Made by a program: the position numbers and the translations under genes. DNA of 64,000 nt from Gymnopus androsaceus JB14 (lineage: Eukaryota; Basidiomycota; Agaricomycetes; Agaricales; Omphalotaceae). The stretch spans positions 186,001 to 250,000 of the forward strand of contig ML769408.1 in NCBI GenBank assembly GCA_009733575.1, given 5' to 3'. The notes under the pieces are model-generated. The model worked only from the letters and a program-made list of their open reading frames with translations, searched no databases and was not told the origin of the DNA. This document shows positions 38,167 to 51,500 of the stretch, piece by piece (position 1 is the stretch's first letter; the number at the start of each line of letters is the position of its first letter).

Positions 38167-39691
38167 ATGATGGCAAACAGCTCTCATTGTGTATCCTCCC
38201 AGAAACGGCCTCTTCGTCTCCCCCAAAGTAATTCCCCCATCAACCGCATACCCATTGAAGTATTAGCCAGAATCCTTTTGCTCGTCTGCGAAAAGAATAG
38301 ACTCTCAAATGGCGGAGATGCATTGTACACGAGCTTCGTGTGCAGTCTCTGGCGCGAGCTGGCGTTTTCCTACCCAGCCCTATGGTCTAATATGTCTATC
38401 TTCCTCGGTGGTGACCTAGATGATGAAGACGACGCTGATGAAGAGGAGGACGATAAGAGGGATTATCGGTCATATCTTGAACGGTTTGAAGCCGTTGTGG
38501 ATCTCTACCTTGAGCGTTCGAAGGAACATCTTCTTAATCTGAAGATCGAAGCTACTGATATATGGGAGTCCGGTGAACACCCAATTTTCACAAAGCTCGC
38601 GAAATCATCGTATCGGTGGAAAAGCGTAGAATTCCACGTATTTCTCCTTAAACCGTTGATCTATCCCTGCTTGGGCGACCTAGACCTTCCTGAACTGGAG
38701 GAGGTGAAGGTTTGGCAAGATGGGGATGAGGAGCTAGGTGATCTGGATGTGTTCGCTCGTGCGCCCAAGTTGCACTCCCTCGAATCGACGCTTACAGGAC
38801 TGTCTCTAAATTCCACCATCTTGGGCCAAATCAGGAGCTTGGTATACAGTCCGGACTCGGGGAATTTCTACGAAATGATCAAATTGTGTCCCAACTTGCG
38901 AAACTTGGCAGTTCAATGCTCCCCGCCTAGCAAGCATCTTGAAAACCAAATATATACTTCTGACCCACCACGCGTGCTGCCTATCACTTCACTGGAAGTT
39001 TCCCTGCCTGGTTATCCTTTGAAGTGCGACATGCTTCAATCTACACTCTCTTCTCTCGCTGCGCCTTATCCATACCCTTATACTTCACCATAATGATCAT
39101 TGGAGCTTTGCTAGCCAATCCATGGCCAGTGAACGGGAAACATTCCCGCCAAGCCCATCAGGTGCTATTTGCGACTTCCTTCATCGCTCCAAGTGCACGT
39201 TGACAGTGTTGGAGCTAAAGGGTTTATCCATGACCGACGAAGAGGTTATCTCTCTTTTGACGAGTGTTCCCTCTGTTAAAGAACTCACTGTCAAAGACCC
39301 TTCTCAATGGAAAAAAAGAGTTAATCGTTCGCTTCCCGTTTCAACCCACCTTTGCCAATCCCTCATTTTCGCCAATGGGGATTCCTGCCTTGTCCCCAAC
39401 CTTTGTTCATTAACGTTGAAGGCCAGGACTGACATTGATCCCAAGGTGCTCATCTCCACTATAGAGTCTAGATGGCTTCCTGGCGCCAATGACGCGTCCA
39501 AAGCTGGTGTTTCATGCTTGCGCTCAGTCGAGCTTTTCTTTACAAGGCCCTTTAACAAAGTTGACCATCTTCCATTGGAGAGTCTTGAAGAAGCGGGTAT
39601 GCGAGTTGCTGTGAAGACTGAGTGGGATGAGGAAGAATTCTGGTTTGCTTCGGATTCGGACGATGCTGATTGGAATATGGATGACAATTAA
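38167..39691 (+). CDS. F-box protein with leucine-rich C-terminal region
   Basis: A probable substrate adaptor of an SCF ubiquitin ligase, of the kind expanded in mushrooms. Start MMANSSHCVSSQKRP. The F-box is INRIPIEVLARILLLVCEKN...TSFVCSLWRELAFSYPALWS. An acidic loop (DDEDDADEEEDDKRD) and a leucine-patterned region follow, with LRNLAVQCSPPSKH and LTVLELKGLSMTDEEVISLL. It ends in an acidic tail (DSDDADWNMDDN). The frame changes near 39070-39110. Either a ~90-nt intron (GTGCGA at about 39023 to TGCTAG at about 39113) joins the two halves in phase, or a one-base shift is present. No target can be inferred. Confidence 0.72.
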
Positions 39692-40773
39692 AGGGACTTT
39701 GGCTCTGGAATTGCGTCTTTGAAGATTCTCTACTTACACAATTCTTATATCGTAACATCATTGAACCAGTACCTTTTGATTACTTACCATTCCTGAACTT
39801 AGACTGAAAAGGCGGCCCAGAGCTAAGCGCTCATCTTCTCTGTTATTGCCGCCATCATGTCCTCAATAAATCGCTCATTATATTTTTCACAATGCCACAG
39901 TAAAATCATCGCGGACTCGCCTTTGTTATTTTACACCGTCTACTGCTTAGTTTTATCAATTATTTGAGACCACGTCGGACAATATCTGATTGAGATAAAT
40001 CGATTATAGTGCGTTGAATGCATATTCGATGATTTGTTGTTCTTCTAACTCCCTGTATGCAGATAGTCCGACGGAGGGATTCTCAATACCGGAAACTCTA
40101 GCCTCTTCAGAATCATCGCCCCATATTGAGTACTTGGTCTCCTTCTGTTCATAGAACCTAGAACGTTTTTCCAGAGCTGAAGTCGAAAACAATACAAATT
40201 CTTTTTCCCTCACGATATAGAGCTCCACACCTATCCCACATGTTCTCAATTGCGCTCATCTTTGGCGAATGACCTGCTCTGTGTTCTGTAATGTTCGTGG
40301 TCAATGATCGCATCGTCATAGTAATGCGACTTCTCGTACCAACGCGCGCGATGGCCCATAAGTGGTTAGTACAGGTTGCTGGCGTCCAAGGTCGAAAATA
40401 TTTTGTTCATTCTCTGATATCTGCAAATGATCCAGACCCAGGCTCTATATAAAAGACGATGCGTCTTTCACGGCCGACTATGTATCACTACCACCACCAA
40501 TCAACCAACCAGCCACTGAATGATGTATTATGTTATCGGATACTTGCGTTGGCTTTTCTTGGATGATGATCGTTTAACTGGAAATCTCGGCGAATGAGCG
40601 GGTATACCCTCAGTGAATTGGCGAATTCTCAAGGTCTATTTCCTGTCTCTCAAATGCCGACCAAATTCTCATAAGTATTACCTCCGCCAATCTTAAATAC
40701 AGCTCTTTTTCGCGATCTTCGCTGGTTCTCCCCTCCTTTCCCTGTTCTTTCGTTCAATCAGACGGTCTTTTCA
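39692..40773. other. Intergenic region
   Basis: No supported gene. A 81-codon minus frame at 40004-40249 has no distinguishing features. Confidence 0.45.
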
Positions 40774-42734
40774 ATGCCTCCGATTACAATCGACAACACC
40801 TTTGGAGCCCTGCTTGTTGGTTTCGCCGCTTCCTGTTGTCTTTTTGGTATCGTTATAGCCCAGGTTTCCTCGTACTTTTCTCGGTATCCCGCAGACAAAC
40901 TCACCTACAAACTTTTGGTACGTTCTCTCCTCGATTTCCTGAACGCAGTGTTTATATACTGCAATGGTTCTTAAGGTCGCAATGATATTGTCCGTAAACC
41001 CACTCAACCTCAAAGTATCAAACCTTCAGAGCTGACGATGTGGATCGCGCAGGGTATGCGAATTAGCCGATCAAGTCCTCATTGGCCATATCGCGTACTT
41101 CTACATAATTGTCAACTTTACAAACGTCTTCGCCCTTGTAGAAGGTTCTGTAACTTGGTGAGTCTTTGTTCGTGCCTCTGCCACTTGACTGACATCCTTC
41201 ACTTTGTCAGGTCATTTATTGTAAGCTAGCGCCATCCATTCAATCACTGTGATAATTGAAGCACCGAATCCACGCAGCTGCAAGAAACATTTGGGGTATG
41301 TTTTTAATAAATTGAACGGATGGAATTGTGGGCTGACTGAATGAAAGGCTATAGTAGGTTCTCTTGTGACCTGGTATGTTGATATTCGATCTTCTCACTA
41401 CTACAAACTACCATTCTAATGACTATTTTTACTTAGCTGCTATGCTCTTCGTGTCTGGCGATGTACGTCCTCTTCCATTCTGGTCTCGGGACGCTCGCTT
41501 TAAAAAAACCACTAATATCGACACTCAGTTAGCGGCAAGAACGTATTTATAACTGGATTCTTGGTGAGCGCTCATCTTCTTTGGCATTAGCGACCACAAA
41601 CTGATTCCCAACAACACAGATTGTGATGTCTTTAGCCCATCTTGGTAAATCTTCTCGGCAAACCCCATCTTCATTCTAACGCCTTTCCTTACATAGGTTG
41701 TGCTCTCGGTATGTACAATGTGCCTACACCTGTTCCTGGGCGCCGTAACTAACGTACAGTTTGCAGTCTTTACGATCCAAGCGTGAGTCTAGTATGAGTC
41801 TTTGATTTCAACTCGGACTGAATTCAACGGGCGCAGATTTCAGCTTGCCACTGTCAGTTCTGTGGTACAACTCAAGGTAAGCACTGCGTTCGTTCAGATT
41901 AGGCTGGTAGCATTGGTTAATATGGTTGCAGCGTATGGGAACGATTTCGCTGGCGATCGGCGCCGCTACAGATATTATTACAGCTCTATCTTTATGCTAC
42001 TTCTTGAGGAAGTTGCGCACCGGGCAAAAACAGTGAGCGATTAATCCAAAGCGTGCGATAATCAATTGAAGTCTTTGATTGTAGGTCTGACTCTCTTGTT
42101 GCAAACTTGATGATCTATGCTGTTGGAACTGGTGGGGTGACGAGGTCAGTAAAATATCTGATTCCTGCATAGATGCTCGTGAAAACAAATGGTCTCGTAG
42201 CATCGTTAGCATCACTTGTTTGATCTTGGTAAGCCTGGTCGCCACAACTGTATTCAAGTTTCCATTTACAGTTATACTTCGTAGTTCAACCTAATGCCAT
42301 CAAACTTAATCTTTATAGCCGTCTACTTTGTGCTCAGTAAATGTAGGTTATCCTTGCACTTGATGAGCACCCCAAAGCTTATTTGGTTTCCAAGTCTACG
42401 CAGTGTCATTCATGGCGACGTAAGTGAAAATTTCCTCTCTCGAATTCCTTCGTTGATATACTGTGCTACATACAGATTGAACACTCGACGAACGGTTAGA
42501 GGACGAGGTACAGATGGACATAACATCTCTACTGAATACAGCGGTGGTGTTTCCATTCCCTTAAGTTTGCCACGTTCGCCCCGTCGTCAAAGCCACTTTG
42601 GGCAAGCATTAGCCGGACCTTGGCTCGCGGTAAGCCTTTCTTGAACTGGACAGAGACGGCTCGCTTCTGACTTTTACCGTGTATTACAGCCAAACCAGGA
42701 AGATGATTCCGGCTTCGCGCTGGTTAAATTGTAA
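40774..42734 (+). CDS. DUF6534 multi-pass membrane protein
   Basis: A basidiomycete-expanded seven-helix protein of unknown function. Start MPPITIDNTFGALLVGFAA. The gene is split into about 12-15 very short exons. Recognisable pieces in order are ADQVLIGHIAYFYIIVNF, LQETFG, YALRVW, LSGKNVFITGFL, IVMSLAHLG, RMGTISLAIGAATDIITAL, SLCYFLRKLRTG, SLVANLMIYAVGTGGVTS, FIAVYFVLSKC and the family hallmark LNTRRTVRGRGTD. It ends PNQEDDSGFALVKL. The junction after the first exon (near 40920-41040) was not resolved and might contain a lesion. The remaining pieces splice plausibly. Confidence 0.78.
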
Positions 42735-43196
42735 AATTTGCCGTCAATGGCTGAATACCCCTGTATAAGCTTAGATTCAGAATATAAATATGTGTAATTG
42801 TCTACCGTGTAAGTACATACTTGTAATATAGGAAGAGTCCTAGCTTCTGGTTGATTGTACCATCGAAAAGTGACCCGGGAAAAGGGGAGTTGCAAGCGGC
42901 GAGATTTTCCCCGCTGCTTGTACAAGACACATATATTAACCCCGAGCAATAATTCTAGTAAAAGTCGCCAGAACGACGAGATGGTTGTATTATAACGACT
43001 ATTTAGTAAAACACTATTCAGAAGCTACAGTGTACCAATTTGACAAGTCACAAGAACTTCAACGACGGCAGAATGTTCGACAACAAAATACTTCTATGAG
43101 AAAAAGAAGAGAACCAACTGAAAAACATAAGATATCAGCTGCAAAGTTCGATATATAAAGTCAAGGAAGACTCTCACCGAACAGTTTGAACTACAC
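42735..43196. other. Convergent intergenic region
   Basis: 3' flanks of the DUF6534 gene (+) and the Lys-rich protein gene (-). No RNA gene or repeat was seen. Confidence 0.45.
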
Positions 43197-44608
43197 TCAA
43201 TCACTGTCCCATCCATAGGATCCTCCGGTCTCCGCCACACCAAACTTGAGAGAACACTTCAAGTTGTTGCTCGAAGTAGCTGGCGTGAATGGATCGCAAG
43301 TTCACGTCGCACGAACCCGTCTTGACGGATTTGGTAAACCCTCCTCCACCTCCAAAGAGGCCGCCGCCGTACGATCGCATTCCTACACCTTGAACGTGAA
43401 TTTACAGACCTAGGAAAGATTGCAAACACTTACCGCCTCTGGTCCACCTATTTCCCTTCAATGGCTTCAACTCGTCGCCGAAAAAGTCGTTGATATGCGC
43501 AGCGTTGTTCTATCAATGCGTCAGATTATTAGCAGTAACGAGTGGGAGGCAGACGCACGAATTCAATAATAGTTACAACACTCTTCGGCTTGTTCTGGGC
43601 CGTAGGCTGGATGAGAACACCTTTGCCCATGAACAGCGCTTCGAAATCAGCTTGTTCAAAGATCTCGTCGATCTTGATCGTCTTCTCAGAACCTTGAAAT
43701 TTGCAAGTATCGGATTTGCATCTCGCGCTTCAACCTACGTGCATCGATTAGAAATTTGATGCTGGACATGAATTTCCATCCAAACTCACTGGTCAAAGAT
43801 CTTCTTCAGTTGCATCTTTCTCTTCTTTGCATCGCTAGCAGCACTCGACTTTCCGGTGGGTGTAGAAGCAGCAGCGGGACGAGAAGACGGCCCCGCACTG
43901 GCGTTGGCACCTGGGTCCGTTCGAGCGCGTTTAGCTGGAGGTTGTTGTCGGAGGCTTTCGAGCTGATCTTCCAACTGAAAAAGGGAGTCAATATACAGAT
44001 TAAATATATTTAATAAATGTAGTGCCGTAAATAGTATAGTTGATGGAAAGAGATATAAAGTTGCAATGAAAAGATCGACGTCGCGCTAAAATGAAACGTA
44101 CCTCGAAAATACGTTGTCTCATAGCTTCGATAACCTAGAAGAGAGAGCACCAATCAGTGATTGAGCTCAGCAGCACGCGTCGAAAGGCAAAATGGACGCG
44201 TCGTATTAACGTGAATGTCAAGCAGAAAAGCTGCGAATAAATAGCCGATGGATGCTTACCTGAGGGTTGATAGCGAAACTACCACGGAGATCGATGTTGT
44301 CTGCAACAGAGCCGACCTTCAGTATACTGTGTGTTCGAAGATGAAAGACGCGATTCACCTCCGTCTACAAGAGTAATCGTTCTCTTCCTTCCTTTCTGCG
44401 CAGTAGCAGCCTGCATTTGAGGTACTGGATTTTGATGATAGCTCATGTTTACTGGCGATTGATTCACGTCGGCTGGAGGTTTGGTATCGGTGGCACCGGC
44501 CTGAGGTTGTTTAGACTGCTGAGGCGCGTTTTCTTTGTTTTCAGTAAAGACATTGGCATGGAATGGAGGAAGCATTCCAGGCAAAAGTTTAGGGTCGATG
44601 GTGGCCAT
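43197..44608 (-). CDS. Conserved basidiomycete protein, coiled-coil with Lys-rich linker, unknown
   Basis: Start MATIDPKLLPGMLPPFHAN at 44608. The N-terminus is Gln/Pro-rich. A 53-nt intron (GTAGAC...CTGAAG) joins RKRTITL to VGSVADNIDLRGSFAINPQ. Then VIEAMRQRIFE and LEDQLESLRQQPPAKRART form a short helix with a basic, nuclear-localisation-like patch, followed by DAKKRKMQLKKIFDQ. The C-terminal domain carries TIKIDEIFEQADFEALFMGKG, VVTIIEF, INDFFGDELKPLKGNRW and MRSYGGGLFGGGGGF. It ends CSLKFGVAETGGSYGWDSD. About eight exons, roughly 330 aa. No known domain. The basic patches suggest a nuclear or nucleic-acid role, but this is inference. Confidence 0.68.
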
Positions 44609-45179
44609 GGTAAAAAGGCGCGAGAAGGTAGTGGTAAGAGATAAGAAAGAAAGAAAGAAAAAGGCGTTTTTTGTCAGCCTGGTCACGCTACCAACGCGAA
44701 GCGCGAGGTCAAAGCTGTGGCTGCGGACCTCGCGATAGTTATCACTTGGAAAATCAATGCAGCCTATTTTTCGTAGACAGTACAAGAAGACGAGTAACAA
44801 CAGCGATTTATCAGGAGCAAGAAAGAATAACATGCAAGTAGATTCATAAGATTAATTATCTTTAGCTACAGCAACAACGATGGTAAAAACAAGACAGATA
44901 AAAGGAAACGGAGTGGGCCACATTGAGGGAACTAGTTCTTTAACAAACAAGATAACTGTGAGTACTAGAGGAAATGGGTTATGGGATAGTGATAGATGCA
45001 GATGCAGTAGTACAGCGGAAGGAGAGATAAAATAGGAGTAAGACAAGAACGACAGCATCAACGGATATAATAGCGAGGATAAAAAGAATCGTCAAAAACA
45101 GAGAGTTTCCGTTACATTCCGGGGGAGCTGGGACGGAAATTGAGAGAGTGAGAGTTGGAGAAAGAAAACAGGAACGATT
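44609..45179. other. Intergenic region
   Basis: Promoter side of the Lys-rich protein gene. A GAAA microsatellite lies at about 44641-44662. No gene. Confidence 0.45.
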
Positions 45180-45936
45180 TCATATGGAAACTTGGCCCTT
45201 CTCCGTCAAAGATTTCGTGACGGGTTCTGCAGACGTAGTTTCCTTCTCATCGTCCCCGGTCGCTTCAGCGGCAGCCTCCGAGGGTTCCTCCGTCTCCTCT
45301 TCGGTCTTTGCATCCCCTTCTACCTCTTCAGTGTCGCCTGCTGGAGGAGTAGAAGCAATCGATGATGCGTCGTCCAACTCGCCGGAGACTTCTTTAGGCA
45401 GAGGCACCGACTCTGGCGCGACGCTGTCATCTTTCGAGACATCCTCTGCTGCGACCACTGACGGCTCATCCTTGTTCTCCTTCTCCTCAAGTTCAACTTC
45501 CTTTACACCTTTAGTCACCTCCTTCACACCTTCCGAGTCAACAAGAGATGCAGATCCCGTTTCCTCCGAGGCAGCTTCCGTCGATAACGGAGCGGGAGTC
45601 TGTGGAGTATCGCCTCTAGATCTCTTCGTTCTCGATTGCTCGTCCATTTCTTCGTCGCCATCCCGTTCAGTAGAGCTCAATCGTCTCTTGCGGCCAATTT
45701 TGGGTGCATTGGACGTGGCTATTGTTCCGATTCATTACAGAAGGCAACGACAAGCCCATAAAAGTCAGGATAGTAACCCAAGGGTTCAGAAAGAGAAGAA
45801 CAATATGCAAGACAGTCCAAGTTAGCGAAATGTCAGGAATTTTGGGAAGAATTTGATTTCACACACCATCATCGTCCCAAGGACGGTCTGGACGAGGAAG
45901 AACAGAGTTAGATATACGCCTGATGAGCCCGAACAT
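45180..45936 (-). CDS. Small acidic, intrinsically disordered protein
   Basis: A two-exon gene of about 200 aa. Exon 1 (from 45936) reads MFGLIRRISNSVLPRP and then DRPWDDD. A roughly 150-nt intron (GTGTGTG...GAACAATAG) leads to ATSNAPKIGRKRRLSSTERD. The rest is very rich in Glu, Ser and Thr, with a near repeat VKEVTKGVKEV. The N-terminus and the basic KIGRKRR segment look conserved and NLS-like, while the acidic tail is low-complexity. No domain or function is recognised. The complementary strand is also open (225 codons) because of the codon bias, and is taken as a shadow. Confidence 0.6.
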
Positions 45937-46455
45937 GATAAACGCGGTGGCGACAAGAAAGGAGATAAGTGTGGGGCAGATCCGTTTGGAAATGAAGACT
46001 GCTGTTTGATTCGACACGTGCCACTTTTCACCGGATTTCGGTTCCCGGAGTCCGAATTATTGCCGATGAGCGCCCGAGCGCGTCCAACACGTCCCTTTGC
46101 TCCAATCCAACATCCCTGCTCAGCCTGAAAGTTTGAGTGGAAGCCTTTCGAAAAACTTTCTCTCTCCCTAGGCTTACGCGCGTTCATCAATGTTATCCTA
46201 AATACCTTTTTACATGCTCATTCTTTTACCATTCATATCAAGGGAAGGAGTGGAAAACCCACCCAAAGTCTTCATGCTAAGGGTCACTAAACAGAGAAGA
46301 CGATTTGCGAAATGAACTTCAAGGTGATACAAAATAAATATGGTATGAATCATCCTGTAAGCAATACAGAGATAGCAGAAAGCATTGAAAACATCTAGCC
46401 AATAAAGGTATCTCCGCATTCCCCTCTCGGTCAAGGGTTTCATTCCTTCAAACTC
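45937..46455. other. Intergenic region
   Basis: Nothing beyond the flanks of the two minus-strand genes. Short frames only. Confidence 0.4.
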
Positions 46456-47413
46456 TCAAACTCCTCCACTGGCGTAAGGCCTACCCGCAGCGGAGCCACT
46501 ATTGTGCGTCAAGGAATCCATCTCCTCCCTTGATGATGGGCCAACAGTAGCATATCCTCGATTCGAGAACGGATACAAAGTCATCGGGTATACCTGCTTG
46601 TCTTTCAAGTACTTCACGCAGTCCGAAAGAATCCAGCATCCATCTACAATGAAACAAACACACGTCAGGCGCAAGTCGACCGAGAACTCCGAGGTGAGAC
46701 GTACATGCTTCTATTAGCAATGGAATAAGGGCAAAAACGATTACAATCGCAATTTGAGCTCCTCTCGAAAGCGAAGTACTCTCGCAGTTTCCATTCTCAT
46801 CCACAGCGATACACTCGTTGTCCTTGAGGTGAATGACGAAGAAGACTATATTGATGATAGTGATAATACCACTGCCGATTAGGTGGGCTCGCATGAGTGA
46901 GAGGAAACTTTGAATCCAGCTAATATGTTTGCGCAGAACTCCAAGGATTCTTAGAAAATGTCAGCAGATATTGACGGGAAGATACTGTAATGTTACTCAC
47001 CCAAAGATCGAGAATAGGAACAGAACGGTATAACTGGCTGCCCAAATTCCGACAACAACTTCTTGGCCCTCCGACAGCTTGTCCGTCGCTAAATAAAAAA
47101 AAGTTATCAGTTACACTCTCCAGTACGCAAACGTACTATGAGAGGAGCGGGACTCACGAGCATCATTCTTCGAATTGTTAAACCACAATACTGCCCACAT
47201 AAGGCCAGCGACCGCACCCGATAGCAAAAACTCCACAACACCAACGACGAACTGGAAATAAAAATAAATAAATAAATCCGACACTGCGCGCATTTCTAAA
47301 TTCGTGTACTTACTGCACCAAGCCTAACTGGAAGGAAATCAGTATCCGACTTTCTCACTATTGCGCATGAAATAAGACTCACTGGGCAAACAGCAAAGGA
47401 AGTGTGGGGCCAT
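46456..47413 (-). CDS. Four-helix membrane protein, unknown
   Basis: Start MAPHFLCCLP at 47413, with very short first exons (introns GTGAGT...CTTCCAG and GTAAGT...TTTCCAG). Helices: FVVGVVEFLLSGAVAGLMWAV, EVVVGIWAASYTVLFLFSIFG, LIGSGIITIINIVFFVIHL and GAQIAIVIVFALIPLLIEA. A loop with ECIAVDENGNCES lies between helices 3 and 4. The cytosolic-looking tail has DGCWILSDCVKYLKDK and SREEMDSLTHNSG, ending ASGGV. The layout resembles MARVEL/tetraspan-type fungal proteins, but no signature confirms it. Confidence 0.7.
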
Positions 47414-48599
47414 TGTTGGAGGAGGAAGAAGAACAAGAAATGAGATAAGAATCAGGATGACTTCCACCCTTTATTTAAGGTGCCTTGGCTCATCACAGCA
47501 TTGTCAGCGTTGGCGTCGCGCGCTATTCGCAAAACGTAGTGGCCCTGCAGAAACGCCAAGATGTTGCGATGTTGTGGCAGTGAGCGGCTTTGGGCGTTCA
47601 GTGGAGCGTTTCGAAATTTGATAGTCGACTCCGACCGCGGTTGCGGTATTCGCCAAAGGCTGTGGACTAATCAATGCATCACTATCGGGAATTCTGGCTT
47701 CCGAAACTACATAGTTGTGGTTAGTTGTGGAGAAATCTAGGAAGAACCTAAGAAGAACCAGTGAAGAATTGCAAGATGCAGCTGGGCCATACTCCTTCCA
47801 AATACTAAATAGAAGTCTTACACTCCAGGCGACTCCAAACTGTTAATCAAATAAGTAGATCAGTAGAATTTCAAGTAGATAGAATTCTCTATCATCACTG
47901 TCGGGACTTGCTACGGCTTCCAGATCGCACCGTGATATTATTTTAACCAACATCATTCATTGCCAACCAAGGTATGCCCTAAATCTGCTTGTGAATGGAT
48001 TGCTGGAGACGTATGTAGAAAGCCCGGAGCACCCGAGTCCTATTACTAAATCTTGCCGCTTGTTCCCGTTCTGTGCAATCCCGGGCTAATAATCTTGCCA
48101 AGCATAAAACAGCAAAAGACAAGACAAAGATGAATGCTGGCAGCATTTTAGCAACACATACTGCACTCGTTCTGACTCCTACCAGCATGGTCGAGGAAAT
48201 CATACACCCCAAAGCCCAAATCTGGGGGCTGAGCTCGAGATGATACTCTATCACTCCCGATAGTTTCGGACGGAAAAGACGATTCAGGGTCTCGTCTATA
48301 CCTTTCGTTCTTCGAACGAAGTCAGTCGAAAATTTGGAAGAGCAGCTATGAGCTCGATCGCGTGAAGCAATAAGTAACATTGAGAGCGGTCATGTACAGT
48401 ATATATGAAGAAGAGCCGGATAAGTGAAGTCAAAGCGTCTTCTATGTATATACTGGATGCTCGAATTCTGGAGGGAGTAAGTCGATCGGTTGATAACACA
48501 TTTGGCATGAAATTTCTAGATTCGTGAGAATAAAACTCATAGGCTAGTCGTACAGGAATAACAATTATTTTCTCAACATTCACTGATTCGTCAGGATCC
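47414..48599. other. Intergenic region, partly 3' flank of the GH127 gene
   Basis: Minus-strand frames at 47979-48739 overlap the last exon of the GH127 gene in other frames and have no motif. It contains one copy (48429-48445) of a 17-mer found three times in this neighbourhood. Confidence 0.45.
48429..48445. repeat. 17-mer GTCAAAGCGTCTTCTAT, copy 1
   Basis: Identical copies lie at 52664-52680 and 55434-55450. Each lies downstream of a minus-strand gene end (GH127, S10 peptidase, GH127 relic). Confidence 0.8.
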
Positions 48600-51500
48600 T
48601 TACTTTGCAGTAAAGATCGGGAACTCTCCAATGCGTAGCTTGGTCGCCTAAAAATAATTAAATCAGCAATGATCATTAACGAAGGAAACAACGTGCCCCG
48701 TATGGCGTAAGGGTAATGGTCTTTTGCGCTCCAGTGCATTCAGGGTTCGTCGGTGGGGAAGCAACGAACGTGTTACCCGCTTCAGGCCAGTTAATGGGGC
48801 AAGCAGTGACCGTCATGGACAGCGGTGCTAATCCTGAATCGAATATCGGCGAGGGAAGTATTCCAGCTTTAGGTGGATTGTTGGTAAATTGAAGCGTGGA
48901 GGGGTCGATGGCGTATTGCCATGCGGCGGTGGCGTCGAATTCGAGATCTTTAGCGAGGGGTTGTTCTGTGATTTTGCGTCAAGACTTTGGAGGTTCTCGG
49001 AACTATGCAACATTATCAGATTGATGAAACAGTAGGGGTATTCAGAAAAACATACTATCGAGAGCGTAATGGAGAGGTCCTCTGTGAACAGCAATGGATC
49101 CGTGAGGGCGACTCTCTGTCAGAAAAAATCAGATAAAAAACATGATCCGCCAAAGGAGCACTCTGTACCTGTTGTGATATCGGCAGGAAGATTCAACGTA
49201 AAAACCGTGGTTCCTGCGCTAGCTTGGACTGCTTGAAGGCCATTCGTAGGCGAAACTGGGGTCGGAGTACCACCGATTGATCGTTATCGTCCCATTAACA
49301 GTCCAGCTTGGAATGCGAATATAGTAAGTGAATGCTTTCGCAGCAGTAATAGTGGTGTTCAATAAATCGCTGAAGGGATATATAGAATCCACCGTCACAG
49401 TGACGGGGTTCTCTGTAACGGAAATTCAGAGGATGAATATACGTAGTTATCAAAGCAAACCTTCAGCAAGCGTTGCAGTGGTCTGGAAAGGACCTAGATA
49501 AACCTGAGCGAGAGAGGTTTCGATCTGCCGTCATCAAAAAAGCATTGGTGATGAACTTCGGCCAGCCTTGAGGATGATTCACAGTGCAGCACCTAAAGAA
49601 AGGTCAAAATTTGTACTAGTGAGTCTGTACTAGATAACTCACGGGTAGTTTGGCTCTAAACCAAAGACGTTCGAGTACGGCCTATTAAACGGGTCAAATG
49701 GAAGGTAGGTGCAAACGAATGCCGGATACAAACCCATCAGTTGCGAAAGGATCCCTATGCGAATGGTTAAGCAAGCCTGAAACTGACAATGAGGAGTAAA
49801 ACCCTACGGAGACATGTTCTTGGCTGCGATTTGGTTCTGTTGTTGAAGGTATTGGCGAGACCAGAAGTCTGCGCAGGAAAGTTGGCAAGAACACAAGAGA
49901 TTTAATCTCATAACGTACCTCCAGTCAATTCCGCTGGAAGAGCATTGTATGCGATCCGTTCGACCTGCTTATTCCGTCAGTATATAGCGTAAATAATCAG
50001 ACATGCCCACTAACCCTATCCACATACTTGGGATCTCCAATTACTTGGTAAAGATACGATCCTCTGTGAAAAGGTAACCATTAGGCGCTCTCCATCTTTA
50101 AATTCACTCACGAGAACATAGTTTCCTGAGTGGGGATGAATATTTATTTTTCGCTTTGATTAAAATCCCATCCAACAGTGGCTGAACTCACCACAACCAA
50201 GCACAGCTCCGTTCTACGTACGCCAGTAGTGTCAGTCCAGGGCATTCAAGGCTAGAACTGTTATGGACCCACCCTCGCACAGCTTCTAATCCAGCTAGAT
50301 ATTCGTCGGCAGCATATATTCCAGAGGGCCTTCCATGGTATTGAAAGAGCAAGTCCCAACCTTCACTGGCCCTATCGAGATCTACAAGATCATCGTGCAG
50401 ACGGATCACCCTTATCACCAATGAATTGTCACTTACCGGTTTGATTGTGAGTGAATCGATAAGTGGCTGGTAATGCTTTCAAGCCTTCAGCCATATTGAC
50501 TCCATGCCACTAAACAGTGTTGGTTAGGGACTGCGGCTATCTTACAAAATAAAGTCTAGCTTGCCGATAAGACATATCCCAGGGGATTTTCAAGGTTATC
50601 CGCTACAATAGGCCGGTTAGAATTTGAGTCTATCGTTCTACCACTGTTCGGGACTAACTGGCAATGGTAGGGAAGTACTTTTTTGTGGCAATCGGTTGGC
50701 AAGAATAAATATTTAAAGCAGTAAAGACCCACCTGAGATTCAAACACTTCCTCCCATGGCACACCTGTATACTTAAGCTGCTTCATAGTATCAAGCAAAA
50801 GATCCTCGTTCCCGTTTGGATAGAAATCATACAACCTATGAAGGAGCGTAAGTTTCAGCTTTGAAACAGTGTTGCAAGTCTCGCCATTGCAAGGTTATAA
50901 CAAAGTCCTCCCAACGTGTTTGAGTCCACTCTTCTACGCCTTCTCCATTGTTGTGAAGCATTGTATTGGCTAAAGATACGAATTTGTAAAGTGCACTGAC
51001 AACCTGATCCGCAAGCTCTGGATTGTACTCCACCATCTGTATAGCGCCGAACATGAAAGGATACCTATGGTTTCTATTAGTAAAGTCATAAGCGGGTAGT
51101 CAGGCGTTTTTTTAACCTTCCCCATAGATATCTCGGTTTCGTTGTGTTGACTTCGGGGCCCATCCAACCAGTAGAGTCCTGATGTGCTAAGACATAGTCG
51201 AGGAACTCCTGTGTCCTTTGAATGATGCCGGAGTTATTTACTAATATGCCATTTGGCACCATTGCATTGAACCTGTACAAGTAATCGAGATGAGGAGGGA
51301 ACAGCACTGCAAAGATACTCCTGACCAGTAGCTACCAGCTACACAAAGAGAATTTGAGTAAAAGGAGCCATAAATAATCTCATGGTTCACCTTCTTCCAA
51401 ATCAGAATAGTATGAAGGACCGCCTATTTGGAAAGTCAGCAACTACATATACACGGAAGGAATGTTTATTTACCCATCCAGTCGGTTTCAGAAACGCTTC

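Noticed and set aside
45148..45825. 225-codon plus frame, Ser-rich
   Set aside because: Exact antisense of the Glu/Ser-rich acidic protein. The minus-strand model has a proper start, splice sites and a conserved-looking N-terminus.
47979..48739. Minus-strand frames beyond the GH127 gene
   Set aside because: They overlap its last exons in other frames and carry no features.
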